From Clostridia bacterium (GTDB lineage Bacteria; Bacillota; Clostridia; Caldicoprobacterales; Caldicoprobacteraceae), in assembly GCA_017577715.1 (NCBI GenBank), contig PKRC01000004.1, forward strand, positions 1 to 64,000: a stretch of 64,000 nt of DNA, given 5' to 3'. Numbering within the stretch: position 1 is the stretch's first letter; every line of letters begins with the position of its first letter. Positions 61,143-64,000 of the stretch are shown piece by piece. The notes under the pieces were generated by a model that saw only the letters and a list, made by a program, of their open reading frames with translations, had not been told where the DNA came from and did not search any database. Position numbers and translations under genes: made by a program.

Positions 61143-61790
61143 ATGGCTATCATGAGGGTTAATCCCACGCGCATGGAACTTACCCGTTTGAAAACAAGGC
61201 TTCAGGTGGCAGTAAGGGGTCACAAGCTGCTCAAAGACAAGCGGGATGAGATGATGCGCAAATTTTTAGACCTGATAAAACAGAATAAGGAGTTGCGGGA
61301 GCGCGTGGAGCAAAAATTAACCCTGGCGTTTAAGGATTTTGTGATGGCGCGGGCTGTCATGTCTTCCGAAGTGCTGGAGGAGGCTATAATGTTTCCCACC
61401 CGTAGGGTGGAGATAAAACCTTCAATTGGTAATATCATGGGCGTAGCTGTTCCCGTCATTGAGTATAAGGAAGTGATCGACCAAGAGCTCTCTCCTTATC
61501 CCTATAGCTTTGCGGCCACTTCGGCCGAACTGGATGGCGCCATTGCCGCCTTTTCCGACATCCTGCCACTTATGGTGGAGTTGGCTCAGATAGAAAAGAC
61601 TTGTCAGATGCTGGCAGATGAAATTGAGAAAACCCGCCGCAGGGTAAATGCTCTGGAATACGTAATTATCCCTCAACTCCAAGAGACGATACGCTATATT
61701 ACCATGAAGCTGGATGAAAACGAGCGCGGAAATCGTACCAGGTTGATGAAGGTCAAGGATATGCTGGAGGAAAAAAATGCAAATGTATGA
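61143..61790 (+). CDS. ntpD: V-type ATPase subunit D
   Basis: 215 aa. Central-stalk shaft: MRVNPTRMELTRLKTRLQVAVRGHKLLKDKRDEMM at the N-terminus and RRRVNALEYVIIPQLQETIRYI near the C-terminus form the antiparallel coiled coil that turns in the A3B3 head. Last gene of the operon; three bases after ntpB. Confidence 0.96.
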   Translation: MAIMRVNPTRMELTRLKTRLQVAVRGHKLLKDKRDEMMRKFLDLIKQNKELRERVEQKLTLAFKDFVMARAVMSSEVLEEAIMFPTRRVEIKPSIGNIMGVAVPVIEYKEVIDQELSPYPYSFAATSAELDGAIAAFSDILPLMVELAQIEKTCQMLADEIEKTRRRVNALEYVIIPQLQETIRYITMKLDENERGNRTRLMKVKDMLEEKNANV

Positions 61791-61875
61791 CGAAATTAGC
61801 CTGTAAGGCCATGTAAAAGTCAATTTTGGTTTACACGACGAATTTGGGAAGATTATATGGCTATCAATAGGTGCT

Positions 61876-61900
61876 CCGGTGGGTGTGTTACACCCACCGG
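61876..61900. repeat. Perfect hairpin after the V-ATPase operon
   Basis: CCGGTGGGTGT - GTT - ACACCCACCGG, 11 base pairs with a 3-base loop, 86 bases after ntpD. No T-run follows, so it is either a Rho-type or mRNA-stabilising 3' hairpin or part of another element. The remaining DNA to 62100 shows no gene. Confidence 0.6.
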
Positions 61901-62102
61901 CTAGAATAAAGCTTGCCACAACCTCCTCTTTTTGGCATATTTCTCAACTTTGGTTATCTGCGATTTTGGAAAGTAAAAGCTTGACCAAATTCCTTCACTT
62001 TTCTTTATGTCCCTTGTATATCCTTTCTCATAAAGGGTGACCTATGTAATTTGAATGCGATAGATTATCGCGGGAAGGCAACGCATATCTACAAAAAAGT
62101 TA

Positions 62103-62132
62103 TTGATAAATTTATCTGCATATGTTACACTG
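62103..62132 (+). promoter_or_regulatory. Promoter of the permease attenuator leader
   Basis: -35 TTGATA (62103-62108), 18-base spacer, -10 TACACT (62127-62132). It places the RNA start just before the attenuator. Confidence 0.5.
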
Positions 62133-62142
62133 TTTCAAGTGG

Positions 62143-62257
62143 GGATATTTTTAAGTCTGGTACAGAGATGCCGACAAGATATCCTGCAACAAGAGCATAG
62201 CATAACGTTGTGTTGAGGATAATCTTGCCTGCACTATGTGACAGACAAGATTTTTTT
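62143..62257 (+). ncRNA. Transcription attenuator, probably PyrR-responsive
   Basis: Three exclusive RNA forms are visible. An anti-antiterminator stem GGATAT (62143-62148) with ATATCC (62179-62184) encloses ACAGAGATGCCGACAAG, close to the PyrR-binding loop consensus of Bacillus pyr leaders (CAGAGAGGCUGGCAAGG). An antiterminator pairs CAAGATATCCT (62175-62185) with AGGATAATCTTG (62216-62227). A terminator AATCTTG...CAAGATT plus a T-run lies at 62221-62257. With UMP, PyrR would hold the first stem and allow termination. It lies 115 bases before a uracil/xanthine permease gene, the expected target. pyrR is not in the window. A minus-strand frame here is a shadow. Confidence 0.72.
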
Positions 62258-62372
62258 ATGTAAAGGGGGATGAGTATAAGTATAGCGAGAACAGCAAATA
62301 GTTTATACGGCTTATATACCACAGTTGGGTGGTGTAAATTCACACAAATAAAGATTAAGGAGAGATGCTGTC

Positions 62373-63752
62373 ATGTCCAAAATTCAACATGCCATAGGGT
62401 ATCTTCCCGATGAACGTCCGCCGATATGGAAGCTTTTACTTTACGCGATACAACAGGTTATCGTAATGTTTCCTGCAACGGTAGCTGTAGCAATCATTAC
62501 AGGTTTTCACATCTCGACGACCATCTTTGCCAGCGGCCTTGCTACCCTCTGTTTTATTCTGGTTACAGGACGAAAGATCCCGCTTTATTATGGGTCAAGC
62601 TTTTCATATATCACTGCCGTTGCTAGCCTGATGAGCTCCCAAGCGTTGGCGGGATACACTCTCAATGAAAAGATAGCGGTAGCTCAATTTGGCATCGTCA
62701 TGTCAGGGCTTGTATCTATAGCGGCAGGGCTTATCGTCAACCGCTTTGGGAGGGATTCCCTGGAAAGGATCTTGCCGGCATCGGTTACAGGTCCTATTGC
62801 TATGGTGATCGGGCTTACGCTCGCGGGGACAGCGTTAAACGATGCGGCCTCCATTGCGATTGATACCGCAGGAACCATTGCTGTTGCGGAATCCCAGATA
62901 GCTCTTGCCAAGAACATGGCTTGGCTAGTTTCGCTCGTCACATTGATCTCAACTATCTTGTTCTCAGTATATTTGAAAGGTTTTATGGGTCAAATTCCAC
63001 TTATTCTTGGCCCAATCGTGGGCTGTATTACGGCCTTCATCATCAAACTTGTAACGGGCATTAACCTTTTTAAAGTTTTGCCTGCCACAGCCAACACTGG
63101 AATTTTTGCTCTTCCCATATTTACGCTTCCCAAACCCTCATGGATGGCGGTTGCAGCCATTATGCCCATAGCAATTGCTACCATTCCCGAATCAACGGCA
63201 CACATATACCAGCTGGACCTTTATGTAAATGATTTGGCAAACAAAAAGGGTAAGGGTAAGAGGTATGATATTGCCGACAAGCTTGGGCTTAACTTGATCG
63301 GCGACGGCATCGGCGATATAGTTGCCGGATTTATTGGAGGTCCTGCTGGCACCAACTATGGGGAAAACATAAGCGCCATGGCTATCACCAGAGTGTTTTC
63401 CACATCGGTTCTCATTGCTGCTTCCATAATAGCCATGATTATTTCCTGCTTTACACCTCTAATAAATGCCATCTATTCAATCCCCACCGCGGTAATAGGG
63501 GGCATTGAAATCTACTTGTTTGGCGCAATAGCCGTTCAAGGGGTTGCCATCATGGTTGAAAGAAAGGTGGATCTGTTTAGCGCTAGAACTATAGCGGTTA
63601 TTGCAACCATCATGATTATCGGCCTTGGAGGACAATACGCCTTTGGAGGCAACATACCCTTCTTTGGCATGGAGGTTCCAAGCGTTGCAGGGGCAGCCAT
63701 ATTCGGAATACTTCTTAACCTGGTATTGAGCATAGGGGAGAGGGAAAGATAA
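62373..63752 (+). CDS. Uracil/xanthine permease (NCS2 family)
   Basis: 459 aa, about 14 membrane segments. NCS2 features: the N-terminal LPDERPPIWKLLLYAIQQVIVMFPATVAVAI, the YYGSSFSYITAV segment (QH/GSSF motif), the substrate Glu in IATIPESTAHIYQLD, and GDGIGDIVAGFIGGPAGTNYGENISAMAITR. UraA/PyrP-type proteins import uracil with protons. The attenuator upstream supports a pyrimidine substrate; family alone cannot separate uracil from xanthine. ATG start after AAGGAGAG. A terminator follows. Confidence 0.92.
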   Translation: MSKIQHAIGYLPDERPPIWKLLLYAIQQVIVMFPATVAVAIITGFHISTTIFASGLATLCFILVTGRKIPLYYGSSFSYITAVASLMSSQALAGYTLNEKIAVAQFGIVMSGLVSIAAGLIVNRFGRDSLERILPASVTGPIAMVIGLTLAGTALNDAASIAIDTAGTIAVAESQIALAKNMAWLVSLVTLISTILFSVYLKGFMGQIPLILGPIVGCITAFIIKLVTGINLFKVLPATANTGIFALPIFTLPKPSWMAVAAIMPIAIATIPESTAHIYQLDLYVNDLANKKGKGKRYDIADKLGLNLIGDGIGDIVAGFIGGPAGTNYGENISAMAITRVFSTSVLIAASIIAMIISCFTPLINAIYSIPTAVIGGIEIYLFGAIAVQGVAIMVERKVDLFSARTIAVIATIMIIGLGGQYAFGGNIPFFGMEVPSVAGAAIFGILLNLVLSIGERER

Positions 63753-63793
63753 TATAGTGTTTAATGATGTTTAATTCCATAAAGCTTTGTAGG

Positions 63794-63822
63794 AGAGTTG
63801 TCCATGGGACAACTCTTTTTTT
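63794..63822 (+). terminator. Intrinsic terminator after the permease
   Basis: AGAGTTGTCC - ATG - GGACAACTCT, a perfect 10-base-pair stem followed by a run of seven T. Confidence 0.92.
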
Positions 63823-63952
63823 ATGGCTGTATGGGATTTGCCTAAATTCATGGTATGGTTAAGTATAAAAGCTAGTGGATGATAAAGCTTTTATTGAGGG
63901 GTGGGGTTACAGGAGTTGTCAACATGGCCTGGAAGCTGACGGAAAGTGCATT

Positions 63953-64000
63953 GTGAGGTTTCTATCCTCGCAGTTTATTTTTTTGACCCTATTGGGGCTT
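63953..64000 (+). CDS. Start of a possible membrane or secreted protein (cut by window end)
   Basis: GTG at 63953 opens a frame that stays open to the last base and encodes MRFLSSQFIFLTLLGL, which looks like a signal peptide or first membrane helix. Just upstream a ten-codon frame (ATG 63924, after AGGAG) ends in TGA overlapping this GTG, which could couple their translation. Only 16 codons are visible, so this is tentative. Confidence 0.3.
   Translation, partial: MRFLSSQFIFLTLLGL

Noticed and set aside
62125..62343. 72-codon hydrophobic - strand frame before the permease
   Set aside because: It is antisense to the attenuator leader, whose paired arms explain the sequence.

Overview
The window is a roughly 64 kb stretch of chromosome from a spore-forming member of the Firmicutes, most likely an anaerobic clostridium. 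The evidence is spo0A, spmA/spmB, spoIIR, sipL, sleB/ypeB, an SspF-type spore protein, a Met T-box, many GTG/TTG starts with strong GGAGG ribosome sites, a 2[4Fe-4S] ferredoxin, and a V-type instead of an F-type ATPase. No mobile element, prophage or CRISPR array was seen. The species cannot be named from the sequence. Most genes and the rRNA operon lie on the + strand, as expected for one replichore with the origin to the left.

Left part (1-24.6 kb): the end of an rRNA operon (23S 3' end, 5S, tRNA-Asn), then hom and a run that closely follows the Bacillus subtilis order near its origin: yaaO-like decarboxylase, tmk, darA, yaaR, holB, ricT, then rsmI, abrB, metG, tatD, a yabE-like G5/3D protein and rsmA. 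Inserted in it are a ferredoxin, a SpoIID/SH3 cell-wall protein, a reverse-strand block (comB, spmB, spmA), a ccdA-tlpA-rsmI operon, an LCP protein, a radical SAM gene beside tatD and a MecA-like PBP. rnmV and yabG, which flank rsmA in Bacillus, are absent from their usual places.

Middle part (24.6-42 kb): an uncharacterised protein, spo0A, an ArsR repressor with a probable operator and a CoA-disulfide-reductase/rhodanese-like protein that has lost both catalytic cysteines. Next come a dense cluster of DnaA boxes beside AT-rich DNA, an acidic zinc-ribbon protein, veg, sipL, ispE, a nucleotidyltransferase and spoIIR. These are followed by sleB-ypeB-sspF (germination and spore DNA protection), ddl-murI (peptidoglycan precursors), an MBL hydrolase and pyrG.

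Right part (42-64 kb): rho (with a long Gln/Glu-rich insert), ytvI-like, rpmE, yqhQ-like, prmC, prfA, a ZIP transporter, tsaC, ywlE, rpiA and upp. This follows the Bacillus rho-to-atp order, but rpiA stands where rpiB is expected, and a nine-gene V/A-type ATPase operon with Na+-ligand residues in its rotor subunit stands where the F-type atp operon is expected. The window closes with a uracil/xanthine permease behind a three-state attenuator that looks PyrR-controlled, and the first codons of one more reading frame.
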